From NCBI GenBank assembly GCA_021805775.1, contig JAJZED010000002.1, positions 210,390 through 274,389 of the forward strand: 64,000 nt of DNA. The letters are read 5' to 3'. Position numbers and translations under genes: made by a program. The DNA is from a bacterium. Lineage in GTDB: Bacteria > Vulcanimicrobiota > Vulcanimicrobiia > Vulcanimicrobiales > Vulcanimicrobiaceae. How positions within the stretch are numbered: the first letter of the stretch is position 1; the number at the start of each line of letters is the position of its first letter. Shown here piece after piece: positions 16,830 to 25,386 of the stretch. The notes under the pieces are model-generated. The model made no database searches and had not been told where the DNA came from. It worked only from the letters and a program-made list of their open reading frames with translations.

Positions 16830-16842
16830 CGCTCTCAGAGCG
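16830..16842. promoter_or_regulatory. Palindrome between divergent genes
   Basis: CGCTCT-C-AGAGCG is a perfect dyad in the 16771-16882 gap between the divergent fprA and the membrane protein gene, about 40 bases upstream of the latter's ATG. It is a plausible operator, though I cannot name a regulator. Confidence 0.3.
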
Positions 16843-16882
16843 CTTTACTACGATAGGGGCACCATCTCCGACGGAGGTTACC

Positions 16883-17314
16883 ATGCAACGAGTCCCCATC
16901 ATCGCAAACATTTACGGCTACGCGGTCTGCCTGATCGCGGTGCTGGTGTTTTTTGTCGGCACCGCCGTATTTATCGGCGGCGCATTCCATGCCGTCCATC
17001 CAACGCCGTTTCACCCGTTCGTTTCTCGCAACATTCGCATCGAACGCGGCGGAGCGCCCGGCGATATGATGTGGCGCGAGCGCGGTATGCATCCCGGCAT
17101 CATGCATCCCGGCGCGATGCATCCCGGGAGCATGTCTCCCACCGGGCTCCAACCGCGCCCGCTCGTATCCAACGGCGCGCTTCATGCGACGATGCTTGCA
17201 AACGCGCGTTACGCGGCGATCCGGCGCATGACCATCGCTCTGGCGATGCTCGTCCTCGCGGGAATGCTCTTCAGATGGCATTGGCGCTGGTTGCAGGCCG
17301 AGTCGAAGCCTTAA
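16883..17314 (+). CDS. Membrane protein with Met-His-Pro-Gly repeats
   Basis: This 143-residue protein starts at ATG 16883 behind GGAGG. It has an N-terminal transmembrane helix (GYAVCLIAVLVFFVGTAVFIGG), an extracytoplasmic His/Met-rich loop with consecutive MHPG units (GMHPGIMHPGAMHPGSM), and a C-terminal helix (MTIALAMLVLAGMLF). Clustered Met and His outside the membrane suggest copper or other soft-metal binding; that is inference. It ends one base before the convergent VTT gene's stop. Confidence 0.65.
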   Translation: MQRVPIIANIYGYAVCLIAVLVFFVGTAVFIGGAFHAVHPTPFHPFVSRNIRIERGGAPGDMMWRERGMHPGIMHPGAMHPGSMSPTGLQPRPLVSNGALHATMLANARYAAIRRMTIALAMLVLAGMLFRWHWRWLQAESKP

Positions 17315-17315
17315 G

Positions 17316-17868
17316 CTAGGGCAGCAATTTCCAGCCCGCGTAGGCACTGACGACGGCGACCGGTAAGGCGACGACGAGCCGAGTCCAAAAATGTCGACGA
17401 AACGAAATTTCGTAGACCGCCGCGGCATTGTTCGCGAGCGTCCCCCCGAGCCAAGGAATCGTTCGTAACGCGATGAGAAACGCCGGCGAGCCGACGGGAA
17501 TGCGGCGAAGCCACGTCGGCATCTTCGCGCGTAGTTCTTCCGCTCCATACCCGGCGGCGAGCCGCTCGGCGACGGCATAGGTCGTGAACCCGCTGAGCAC
17601 GATGGCAACCGCGCTATATGCCGCCCCCCACCAAAATCCAAAGAGCATCCCGTTGAGGAGCGCGACGGCTCCGGAAGATAGAAACGGGATGCTCGCCAAC
17701 AGCGTATAGAGCGCGATCGAGAGCAGCGGGCCGGTCGGGCCCGGCTCGGAGGATCCATGCGTGGACCTCGGGCTCATGCAACATGGCGTAAACGCCGATC
17801 GCCGCCGCCGCCGTCAAGAACAGGCTCTGTGAAACCGCCTTCCTCACTGATTCACCGCGATATTGCAT
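17316..17868 (-). CDS. VTT/TVP38-family membrane protein, apparent frameshift
   Basis: The segment 17316-17777 encodes the TVP38/DedA-like core: ALYTLLASIPFLSSGAVALLNG, FGFWWGAAYSAVAIVL, FLIALRTIPWLGGTLANNAA and a C-terminal helix. The expected first transmembrane helix (SQSLFLTAAAAIGVYAML) lies directly upstream but in another frame, opening at ATG 17868. The two frames join around 17745, near a run of C and G bases, which implies one extra or two missing bases. Such proteins are small inner-membrane proteins connected with membrane lipid scrambling. Without repair the protein lacks its N-terminal helix. Confidence 0.68.
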
Positions 17869-17902
17869 AGATATGAGCGTCGAGTAACGAGGGGAGGGGA
17901 CG

Positions 17903-18394
17903 ATGCCGAATCACAAACGAAAGCATTTCGTGGTGCAGATGCACCAAGCATCTCACCTCCACTACGACTTCCGCCTCGAGGTGGATGGTGTTTTGGCCTC
18001 GTGGGCGATTCCCAAGGGCCCCACCCTCGCAGTCGGCAAGCCCCGCCTCGCCGTCCACGTCGATAATCACCCGCTCTCGTATCGCGATTTCGAGGGCGTA
18101 ATTCCGCCCGGGCATTATGGAGCCGGGCGCGTTATTCTCTGGGACAGCGGCACCTATCAGACACCCCCCGGCGAGGAGCCCGCCTCGGCACTCTCGCGCG
18201 GAAAAATCACTTTCGATCTGCGCGGAAAGAAACTCCGCGGAAGGTTTACACTTCTGAAGATGCATCGCCGCGCGAACGAAAGTGACGAGCCGTGGTTACT
18301 CATCAAAGATCGCGATAAAAACGTCGATCCAACCTTCGACCCGGAGAATTATCCGAATTCGGTAAAATCGGGAAAGCGAATCGACGATTTATGA
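17903..18394 (+). CDS. LigD-type 3'-phosphoesterase domain protein
   Basis: This 163-residue protein is a stand-alone LigD phosphoesterase module. It has HLHYDFRLEVDGVLASWAIP, AVHVDNHPLSYRDFEGVIP and YGAGRVILWDSGTY, with the His/Asp/Arg residues of the active site. The enzyme trims 3'-ribonucleotide and 3'-phosphate ends before end joining. Homologues usually have GEYGAG; here it is GHYGAG. Its stop overlaps the next ATG (ATGA, 18391), so it is coupled to the ligase remnant and the polymerase. Confidence 0.88.
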   Translation: MPNHKRKHFVVQMHQASHLHYDFRLEVDGVLASWAIPKGPTLAVGKPRLAVHVDNHPLSYRDFEGVIPPGHYGAGRVILWDSGTYQTPPGEEPASALSRGKITFDLRGKKLRGRFTLLKMHRRANESDEPWLLIKDRDKNVDPTFDPENYPNSVKSGKRIDDL

Positions 18395-18747
18395 ACGATC
18401 CATTCCCAAGGGTCGACTCACCGAACCCCAAAAAGCGCCTTCATGAAGTGCTCGTCGATGGCGGAGCGGCGTTTTCTTCCGCTTATGTCGTCGGCAAAAA
18501 GAAGGTACTTTTTGCACGAGCGAAACGGAGACGACTTGAAGGCATCGTTGGGAAACGGGTGAGCTCCAGTTGCCAACCCAAACACCTCTGCCACAATCAC
18601 TGGAGTTCGCCGGATCCGATCGCCGAGGTCCATTTTAGCGAATGGAGGCATAACCGCCCCCCACGGCACCCCGTCTTCCTCGGCCTGCGCCAGGATAAAG
18701 CAGCCCGCGAAGTTCTCTTTGCATTGCCGTTACGACGGTCGCAGTGA
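18391..18747 (+). pseudogene. Decayed ATP-dependent DNA ligase (LigD ligase module remnant)
   Basis: This 118-residue frame retains two pieces of a LigD ligase: ARAKRRRLEGIVGKR, matching ligase motif IV, and AEVHFSEWRHNRPPRHPVFLGLRQDK, matching the end of the OB-fold domain. The N-terminal adenylation domain with the catalytic lysine (motif I), and the segment between the two pieces with motif V, are missing. It cannot be an active ligase as it stands. It is translationally coupled on both sides (ATGA upstream, GTGA downstream), so the operon reading order is preserved. Confidence 0.75.
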
Positions 18748-19754
18748 CGATGGAACCCCGTGCGGACATTCGCGTCGATGCACGTACATTGCAACTCGCG
18801 AACCTCGCGAAATTGTATTTTCCCCGCGAAGGTATCACCAAAGGCGATCTGCTCGCGTACTACGATGCAATAGCCGAACATTTGCTCCCCCACGCACGGC
18901 GCCGCCCCCTCACGCTCGAACGAGCTCCGGACGGTATCGACGGAGCGCATTTCTTCGAAAAGCAAATTCCCCGCGGTACGCCTGCGTGGGTTCACCGCAT
19001 TGCCCTTAGCGCGCTTGAGGACACGAAGCGCGTCACGTATGCGCTCTGCGACGATCGCGCCGCATTACTTTATTTTGTGAACCTTGGAACGATCGCTTTT
19101 CATGGATGGGTTTCCCATACGGGCAGCCTCGCGAGCCCCGACTTTGCGTTGTTCGACCTCGATCCCGGTGAAGAGTGCTCGCTCGGGACGCTTGCGCGGG
19201 TTGCGCTCGCCGTTCGCGCGCATCTCGAACGCATCGGCCTATCGGCACATGTAAAGACTTCGGGAGCGACCGGGCTACACGTACTCGCCCCCCTCACCGG
19301 GCCACGAAGTTACGGAAGCGTAAAAACACTGACGTACGAAATCGCCCGCGGAGTGTTTGCCGAGCGGCCCAGAGACGTGACGCTCGAACGTTCTTTGCGC
19401 GAGCGCGACCGACGAGCGGTCTATCTCGACTACCGACAGGTAGGCCGAGGAAAAACCTTGGCTTTACCCTACTCCGCCCGACTACGAGATGGAGCCCCGG
19501 TTTCGACACCGCTGCATTGGAATGAAATAGAGGAATTCGCGGCAATGCGCCTTCGCGGGCGTCCCGCCGCTACGTTCGCTCGCTTCAACATCGCTTCCAT
19601 TCGCGCGCGCATCGGACACTATGGGGATATCTGGAAGCACTTTGCGCGCGAGGCGCGCGAGATTGGGCCGGCACTCGCCCAACTTCCGCCAATGCGAACG
19701 CTTGCTCGTTCGAGAGGAATCGTCAGCTATGAGTCGGTAGCAGCGTCAAAATGA
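18744..19754 (+). CDS. LigD-type polymerase/primase domain protein
   Basis: This 336-residue protein is the archaeo-eukaryotic primase-like polymerase module of LigD. Features are NLAKLYFPREGITKGDLLAYY, GAHFFEKQIP, the catalytic FALFDLDPGE, the KTSGATGLHVLAPL region (usually KTSGSKGLHV), and YLDYRQVGRGKTLALPYSAR. It adds (ribo)nucleotides at double-strand breaks in NHEJ. The start is GTG 18744, overlapping the ligase remnant's stop. No ku gene is in the window. Confidence 0.9.
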   Translation: MTMEPRADIRVDARTLQLANLAKLYFPREGITKGDLLAYYDAIAEHLLPHARRRPLTLERAPDGIDGAHFFEKQIPRGTPAWVHRIALSALEDTKRVTYALCDDRAALLYFVNLGTIAFHGWVSHTGSLASPDFALFDLDPGEECSLGTLARVALAVRAHLERIGLSAHVKTSGATGLHVLAPLTGPRSYGSVKTLTYEIARGVFAERPRDVTLERSLRERDRRAVYLDYRQVGRGKTLALPYSARLRDGAPVSTPLHWNEIEEFAAMRLRGRPAATFARFNIASIRARIGHYGDIWKHFAREAREIGPALAQLPPMRTLARSRGIVSYESVAASK

Positions 19755-20092
19755 ATCATCGTTCCTTCTTCCGTCGACTTTTTGTGCCGTTTGCGGCCCT
19801 CGCTCTTGCCGTGCTCGTGGGGCGCATCACCGATCGAACGACCGGGCAATCACTTTCGGGGCTTCGCGTCACCACCATCGGCCCGACCCACGCGGTCGCG
19901 CGCACCGATTCCGACGGCCGCTATGAATTCCGAAATCTTCGCCCCGGAAAATATACGCTTGTCATCCGCGGGAAAGGGGTACCGACGGTTCGCGCGCGCA
20001 TCGCACTAGCGGGTAGACAAATGACGAAGAACGTTGCCGTTTGCAACGTCGCTCTCGACTACAGCTGCTCGAATTTGCCGCAACGCCGTTAA
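19751..20092 (+). CDS. Secreted carboxypeptidase-regulatory-like domain protein
   Basis: This 113-residue protein has an N-terminal signal sequence (FFRRLFVPFAALALAVLVG) followed by one CarboxypepD_reg beta-sandwich: GRITDRTTGQSLSGLRVTT, then DSDGRYEFRNLRPGKYTLVI. It ends with two cysteines. It overlaps the polymerase gene by four bases, which is odd for a secreted protein and suggests chance operon packing. Role unknown; such domains mediate surface or carbohydrate interactions. Confidence 0.7.
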   Translation: MNHRSFFRRLFVPFAALALAVLVGRITDRTTGQSLSGLRVTTIGPTHAVARTDSDGRYEFRNLRPGKYTLVIRGKGVPTVRARIALAGRQMTKNVAVCNVALDYSCSNLPQRR

Positions 20093-20227
20093 CGCTTCGT
20101 TTTTCCCTAGGAATCGTTATCATCGCGCTTGCCCGTTCTTGAGAATATTTTAGGCAAGCTGGGAAGAACTGAAGATACTCCGATCGCGCAAAAGGCACCG
20201 GGCCGAGCGACGCGAACGAGCAAAATA

Positions 20228-20671
20228 ATGATCGCCCGCTCGGTAGCAACCACCATCCTCCGCGTCGGACTCGGCGTTCTCCTGATCGTTACCGGCGCGC
20301 TCAAAATCGGACATGCCGTAGAGCTCGCGTCATCGATAGCCGCGTTTCGCTTGCTCCCCGCCTCGGCGATCGCTCCCGTCGCCCTCGCCCTTCCGTTTTT
20401 CGAGATATTCGTCGGTCTCTACCTCGTTTTCGGTCTTTTTACGAAATGGGCGGCATGGATCGCGATGCTGCAATTTTTCATGTACGGCGCCGCGATCGCC
20501 TCGGCGGTGCTGCGCGGCCTCGCAGTCAATTGCGGATGTTTCGGGCCGCAGGATCGCGCAACGGCCGACTGGCCGCACGTCGCCTTTGATTTCGGCCTGG
20601 GGCTCTGTGCCGCATTCGTGGCAATCTATGCACCCGGTTTTATCGCTCTCGATCGGAGGATTTCATCGTAA
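20228..20671 (+). CDS. MauE/DoxX-family membrane protein
   Basis: This protein of about 147 residues has four transmembrane helices and the MauE signature NCGCFG after helix three. It resembles DoxX at the N-terminus (ILRVGLGVLLIVTGALKIGHA). MauE-type proteins support disulfide formation or thiol-redox relay with a MauD/TlpA partner, and that partner is encoded immediately after with a one-base overlap (TAATG). ATG 20228 fits the first helix; a longer frame upstream shows no domain. Confidence 0.8.
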   Translation: MIARSVATTILRVGLGVLLIVTGALKIGHAVELASSIAAFRLLPASAIAPVALALPFFEIFVGLYLVFGLFTKWAAWIAMLQFFMYGAAIASAVLRGLAVNCGCFGPQDRATADWPHVAFDFGLGLCAAFVAIYAPGFIALDRRISS

Positions 20672-21243
20672 TGCAACGTCGCACGCTTCTTGCTTTTAGC
20701 ATCGTCGCACTTGCCCTGTTGGTCGTCGTCGCAATTCTCGTTGTGAAATTGCAACCGTCGCAGCAACTGCAAAATGCATCGACGGCACCCGTCATCGCGC
20801 CGGCAAGCGTTGGGGCGGTCGCGCCGACATTTTCCACCCCCACTACAAAAGGCGAATTCGATCTCGCCGTCGTCGACCGGCCGGTGCTTCTCGAGGTTTT
20901 CGCTACCTGGTGCCCGCACTGCCAGTTCGAAACCGGCATTCTCAATCGTCTCTATCAGCGATTTGGGAAGCGCGTCGCGTTCATTGCCATTCCGGGCAGC
21001 ACCACGGATATAACCGGTACGGGCCCCTCCTCACAAGAAGACGTTCAAACCTTCATCGCCCGTTTCGGAGTGCGCTATCCGGTCGCGATGTACGATCCGA
21101 CGCTGGCCGTCTCCAGCCTCTACATTCAAGGTGGGTATCCGACGATTGCCATGATCGACCGCTCGAAGCGGATCGTCTATCTCAAGAGCGGCCAGACCAA
21201 CTACTCGACTCTTGCTAATGCAATGGAAAAGCTGCTCCATTAG
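20671..21243 (+). CDS. TlpA/MauD-like membrane-anchored thioredoxin
   Basis: This 190-residue protein has an N-terminal membrane anchor (LLAFSIVALALLVVVAILVV), a linker, and a thioredoxin fold with the active site WCPHC in FATWCPHCQFETGIL. The cis-Pro region is QGGYPTIAMID. It would act outside the cytoplasm, paired with the MauE-like protein as a redox module. Downstream, 21244-21349 holds only the Shine-Dalgarno CTGGAGG of the exporter gene. Confidence 0.88.
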   Translation: MQRRTLLAFSIVALALLVVVAILVVKLQPSQQLQNASTAPVIAPASVGAVAPTFSTPTTKGEFDLAVVDRPVLLEVFATWCPHCQFETGILNRLYQRFGKRVAFIAIPGSTTDITGTGPSSQEDVQTFIARFGVRYPVAMYDPTLAVSSLYIQGGYPTIAMIDRSKRIVYLKSGQTNYSTLANAMEKLLH

Positions 21244-21349
21244 TAGCACGGGGTGGAAAGGCCCGGCGCGATAGTTTTTCACTGGATTCTCACGGCGTTC
21301 ACAACGGATTACCAGGCGCGGCGCTCAGAATAAGCCTGGAGGATCGCAG

Positions 21350-22876
21350 ATGTCATCGAGCTCACTACCACGCCCCTGGGGCCTCGACGCGCTCTCCCGT
21401 TGGATACCCAAAGCCCCGAAGTGGCAATTACTGCTCGGCGCATCGGCGCTTGTCGGGGCCGTGGTTCTGGCGCTGATCTTTATCGTCGAACGCGCCCGCC
21501 CCGGCGTCTCGTATTCGACCGCCCCGGTCGCGGTCGCAACGCTCACGCAGAGCGTCACGGCATCGGGAACGGTCAATCCGCAAAACAGCATCTCCGTCGG
21601 CACGCAAGTCTCGGGAACGATCGCCTCGATCGACGTTGATTTTAACAGCAAAGTCACCAAGGGCGAGGTCCTCGCCCGTATCGACCCAAGCACGTTCCAA
21701 GCACAGCTCGACCAGGCTCAGGCGAGCCTCGCCCAAGCGCAGGCCCAAGCCGCTGCAGCGGGTTCGACGGCCATCGGCGGGCAGAGCAGCGTCGCGATCG
21801 CCTCGGCGAATAACGCCGCACAAGTCGCCGCGGTCGCAGCGGCTCAAGCGAATATCGCGAAGGCGCAATCCGCTCTCGTGCTCGCGCAATTACAGGAGAA
21901 GCGCGATGCATCGCTCTCCGCACAGGGTTATCTCGCGCAGAGTCAACTCGATAGCGATCGCTCGACGACCGCACAGGATCGAGCGGCACTCGCAGCGGCT
22001 CAGGCCGCCCTCGCACAATCGCACGCGCAGGCTCAGGCAAGCAACGCGACGATCGCCCTGAGCTCGACGACGGCACAAGGACAGAACGCAACCGCACAGG
22101 CCGCGGCCGCAGCGGTTCGACTCGCCGCGGCTTCGGTTCAACAGGACCAACTCAATTTGGCTCACACGGTCATCACCTCACCGGTGAACGGGACGGTTAT
22201 CGCACGCGCCGTCTCGGTCGGCCAAACCGTCGCCGCGTCCTTTAGCACGCCGACGCTTTTTACGATCGCCCAGAATTTGCAAAAAATGGAAGTCGATATC
22301 AACGTCGGTGAACCCGATATCGGTAACGTTCGTGCCGGAGATCCGGTGGCGTTTAGCGTGCTGGCCTACCCATCGCGTACCTTCCACGGCACCGTCGCGC
22401 AAGTTCGCATCAATCCCCAAACCCTCAATAACGTCGTAACCTACGACGTCGTCGTTGATGTTCCCAATCCCGACGGCGCTCTACTCCCCGGTATGACTGC
22501 CAACGCAACCATCGACGTCGCCAGCGCGAAAAACGCCTTGGTCGTGCCGCTCGCCGCGTTAGCATGGAAACCCAGTTCGGGCGGCGCGACGACGAACGAG
22601 TCTTCCCCTTGGGGAAAACTCGCGAGCGGAAGCGGTAACGTCGCATCGGCGCCGGGAACCGCCGGGATGCTCTTCGTACTGCAAAATGGAGATCCTCACC
22701 ACGTTGCGGTGCGCGTGCTCCTAACGACGAGCACGCAGGCAGCCGTCGCTCCCATCCAAGCCGGAGAGCTGCACTCCGGCGATCCGGTCATCACTGCCGC
22801 AACCGGGGTCTCGGCACACGCCCGCAACGGCGTTACGCGGTCGCCGGTGAGCCGTGCAATGCGAGTCATTCACTAA
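21350..22876 (+). CDS. macA: MacA/HlyD-type periplasmic adaptor protein
   Basis: This 508-residue membrane-fusion protein has an N-terminal transmembrane anchor (LLLGASALVGAVVLALIFIV), the lipoyl start ASGTVNPQNSISVGTQVSG, and a very long Ala/Gln-rich coiled-coil hairpin (residues ~110-260). The second lipoyl half follows (VITSPVNGTVIARAVSVGQTV), then beta-barrel and membrane-proximal domains. It is longer than E. coli MacA (about 370), mainly from the extended hairpin and a Ser/Gly loop near residue 415. It should bridge the MacB-like transporter encoded downstream to an outer-membrane channel, which is not encoded here. Confidence 0.88.
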   Translation: MSSSSLPRPWGLDALSRWIPKAPKWQLLLGASALVGAVVLALIFIVERARPGVSYSTAPVAVATLTQSVTASGTVNPQNSISVGTQVSGTIASIDVDFNSKVTKGEVLARIDPSTFQAQLDQAQASLAQAQAQAAAAGSTAIGGQSSVAIASANNAAQVAAVAAAQANIAKAQSALVLAQLQEKRDASLSAQGYLAQSQLDSDRSTTAQDRAALAAAQAALAQSHAQAQASNATIALSSTTAQGQNATAQAAAAAVRLAAASVQQDQLNLAHTVITSPVNGTVIARAVSVGQTVAASFSTPTLFTIAQNLQKMEVDINVGEPDIGNVRAGDPVAFSVLAYPSRTFHGTVAQVRINPQTLNNVVTYDVVVDVPNPDGALLPGMTANATIDVASAKNALVVPLAALAWKPSSGGATTNESSPWGKLASGSGNVASAPGTAGMLFVLQNGDPHHVAVRVLLTTSTQAAVAPIQAGELHSGDPVITAATGVSAHARNGVTRSPVSRAMRVIH

Positions 22877-22877
22877 A

Positions 22878-23579
22878 ATGAGCGACGTCGTCGAAGTGCG
22901 CGGCCTTCGTAAGGTCTATCCCATGGGCGACGACGAGGTCGTCGCTCTCGGCGGCGTGGATCTTGCCATTGCAAGGGGAGAGTTCATCGCCGTTATGGGC
23001 CCGTCGGGTTCCGGCAAGTCGACCTTCATGCAGATCGTCGGCATGCTCGATCGGGCAACCTCGGGAACCTATCTGTTTGAAGGGAACGACGTCGCGAAGT
23101 TCAGCGACGACGAGCGCGCCGACGTCCGCAGCCGGCGCCTCGGCTTCGTCTTTCAATCCTACAACCTCTTGCCGCGCACGAGCGCGCTGGAGAACGTCGA
23201 ACTTCCAATGGTCTACGCCGGCCTCCCGTCCGAGAAGCGTCGGGATATCGCGTTGGCGAAAATGGATATCGTCGGAATTAAGGCGCTCGCCGATCACATG
23301 CCCAACCAAATGTCGGGCGGGCAGCAGCAGCGCATCGCAATTGCACGTTCGTTAGTCAACGATCCCGCGCTCATACTTGCCGACGAACCGACCGGGGCGC
23401 TCGACACGAAAACATCGAGAGACGTCATGCGTCTCTTTTCGGATCTGAATGCGCATCGAAATATTACCATTATGCTAGTGACGCACGAGCCCGATGTCGC
23501 CGCGTTCGCTAAGCGCATCGTCACCTTCCGCGACGGACACATCCTCTCGGATGTTCCCAATTTGGAACGAGCGGCGTGA
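22878..23579 (+). CDS. MacB/LolD-type ABC transporter ATPase
   Basis: This 233-residue ATPase has Walker A GPSGSGKST, the signature MSGGQQQRIAIARSL, Walker B LILADEPTGALD and the switch His in LVTHEPD, with the LolD/MacB subtype marker FVFQSYNLLPR. The ATG at 22878 is two bases after the adaptor stop. It powers the permease encoded next, whose GTG overlaps its stop. Confidence 0.93.
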   Translation: MSDVVEVRGLRKVYPMGDDEVVALGGVDLAIARGEFIAVMGPSGSGKSTFMQIVGMLDRATSGTYLFEGNDVAKFSDDERADVRSRRLGFVFQSYNLLPRTSALENVELPMVYAGLPSEKRRDIALAKMDIVGIKALADHMPNQMSGGQQQRIAIARSLVNDPALILADEPTGALDTKTSRDVMRLFSDLNAHRNITIMLVTHEPDVAAFAKRIVTFRDGHILSDVPNLERAA

Positions 23580-24793
23580 ATCTCCGCGCAACCCTTCGTC
23601 TCGCCGTACAGGCGCTCGTGCGGAATAAAGTCCGTTCCTTGCTCACGATGCTCGGCATCGTTATCGGCGTCGCTGCGGTAATCATCACCGTTGCTATCGG
23701 TGCGGGCGCTCGCGTCTCGGTTCAGCAGAGCATCGCAAGTCTTGGGTCGAACCTCATCGTCGTTCAACCGGGTAGCGTCACCCAAGGGGGGGTGCGCACC
23801 GGTTTTGGCGGCGCATCGACCCTCACTCCGCAAGACGGCCCCGCCGTCGCCCAGCTTCCCGGCGTCGCGGCCGTCTCGCCGATCGTCAGCGTTCATTCGC
23901 AGGTCGTCGCCGGCGGCAATAACTGGCAGACGCAAATTACGGGCGTAGCGCCGACCTATACGTACATCAAGGCATGGCCGTTAGCGAGCGGGCGCTTTCT
24001 ATCGGAGAGCGACGTCGCCTCGATCGCGAAGGTCGCCGTGCTCGGGCAGACCGTCGTATCGCAGCTCTTCCCCAACGGCTCCTCTCCGATCGGCAAGACC
24101 ATCATTATCAAGGGTTCGCCATTTACCGTTATCGGTACGCTAACTGCCATGGGTCAGAGCGGCATGGGGCAAGATCAGGACGACGTCGTGTTGATTCCTT
24201 ATTCCTCGGCGATGGAGCGCCTCACCGGCCTAACGACCGTGAATCTTCTGTTGATTTCCGCAACTACCGCCGCGCAAGTAAATCCCGTTCAAACCGAGGT
24301 CACCGCCTTGCTCGCTCGGCGTCACCGGATCGTTCCACCGCAACCTTACGACTTTCAGGTTCGCAATTTACAGGCATTCGCGCAAGCCGCCTCCTCAACC
24401 GGAACGGTGATGGAGCTTCTCCTCGCCGGCGTCGCCGCCGTCTCATTGCTCGTCGGTGGCATCGGCATCATGAATATTATGATGGTCTCCGTTACCGAAC
24501 GAACGCGAGAGATCGGCTTACGCATGGCCGTCGGCGCGCGCGCACGAACCATACTCAACCAATTTCTTACCGAATCGATCGTGCTGTCGACCATCGGCGG
24601 CGCGATCGGAGTCATCGTCGGCCTATTGGGAACGGTTCTCGTCGCCCAACTGGCGAAATGGCCGACGCTCATCCCACCCGGCTGGATCTTCGCATCGGTG
24701 GGATTTTCGGCGATGGTCGGCATCTTCTTCGGCTATTATCCGGCCCAGAAAGCCGCGCACCTCAGCCCGATCGAGGCGCTCCGTTTCGAGTAA
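23576..24793 (+). CDS. MacB-type ABC transporter permease (FtsX-like)
   Basis: This 405-residue permease has an N-terminal helix (RSLLTMLGIVIGVAAVIITVAIG), a large periplasmic MacB_PCD domain, and three C-terminal helices. The middle of these has the FtsX motif TERTREIGLRMAVGAR. ATPase and permease are separate genes, unlike fused E. coli MacB. Together with the adaptor it forms a tripartite-type exporter for peptides, macrolides or lipoprotein-like substrates; the substrate is unknown. Its 3' end overlaps the convergent PAP2 gene by about 30 bases. Confidence 0.92.
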   Translation: MNLRATLRLAVQALVRNKVRSLLTMLGIVIGVAAVIITVAIGAGARVSVQQSIASLGSNLIVVQPGSVTQGGVRTGFGGASTLTPQDGPAVAQLPGVAAVSPIVSVHSQVVAGGNNWQTQITGVAPTYTYIKAWPLASGRFLSESDVASIAKVAVLGQTVVSQLFPNGSSPIGKTIIIKGSPFTVIGTLTAMGQSGMGQDQDDVVLIPYSSAMERLTGLTTVNLLLISATTAAQVNPVQTEVTALLARRHRIVPPQPYDFQVRNLQAFAQAASSTGTVMELLLAGVAAVSLLVGGIGIMNIMMVSVTERTREIGLRMAVGARARTILNQFLTESIVLSTIGGAIGVIVGLLGTVLVAQLAKWPTLIPPGWIFASVGFSAMVGIFFGYYPAQKAAHLSPIEALRFE

Positions 24794-25238
24794 ACGGCAG
24801 CATTCGCACGAACCACGCTCCCACGAATGCACCAACGAGACCGACGAGAAAGCCGAACGCGATATCCTGCACGTAATGCAAACGAGCGAGCACTCGAGCA
24901 GTCCCGATTACAATCGCTGCAACCAGCGCTAGAACCGCCAACGCTTTCGAACGGGGCCAAAGATATCCAACCGCGAGTCCGCAGGCGGCAAGATGATCGG
25001 AAGGAAAAGCATTATCCGCAGCATGAGCGACGAGCGGTTTCAGATGCTCGGCGAGAAAGGGGCGCTGCTCGAAAACAAAGGCCGCTCCGAGCTTCACGAA
25101 AGCAATCGTCGCAAGCCCCCCAAGCGCACCGCACATGACGTCGATTCGCCAGGCGCCGCGCCTGATCGTTGCGATTAGGACGAGCAACAGCGGGAGCGAT
25201 ATTCCCCATACCGCTACGAAGGCAATCGACGCATTCAC
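24762..25238 (-). CDS. PAP2-family membrane phosphatase
   Basis: This 158-residue integral membrane protein has the acid-phosphatase triad motifs: KLGAAFVFEQRP (motif 1), FPSDH (motif 2) and ARVLARLHYVQD (motif 3). It belongs to the BcrC/PgpB-like group that dephosphorylates undecaprenyl diphosphate or lipid phosphates on the outer face of the membrane. The substrate is not resolvable. It is divergent from the S10 peptidase gene; the 25239-25386 gap is A/T-richer than its flanks and probably holds both promoters. Confidence 0.85.
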   Translation of the reverse strand: MNASIAFVAVWGISLPLLLVLIATIRRGAWRIDVMCGALGGLATIAFVKLGAAFVFEQRPFLAEHLKPLVAHAADNAFPSDHLAACGLAVGYLWPRSKALAVLALVAAIVIGTARVLARLHYVQDIAFGFLVGLVGAFVGAWFVRMLPFTRNGAPRSG

Positions 25239-25386
25239 TTCAAACCGAGCTTTCCATTATTGTCTTTTCTACGACTACTCGCTTCGGCAAAGCAAGCGCG
25301 CGCTTCATTATAGACGAAAGGGTGGGCGCAAGCGACATTCGAATCCCAAGAAACCTTTCAAACGTCTCCAGACCAAAGGAATCGAC

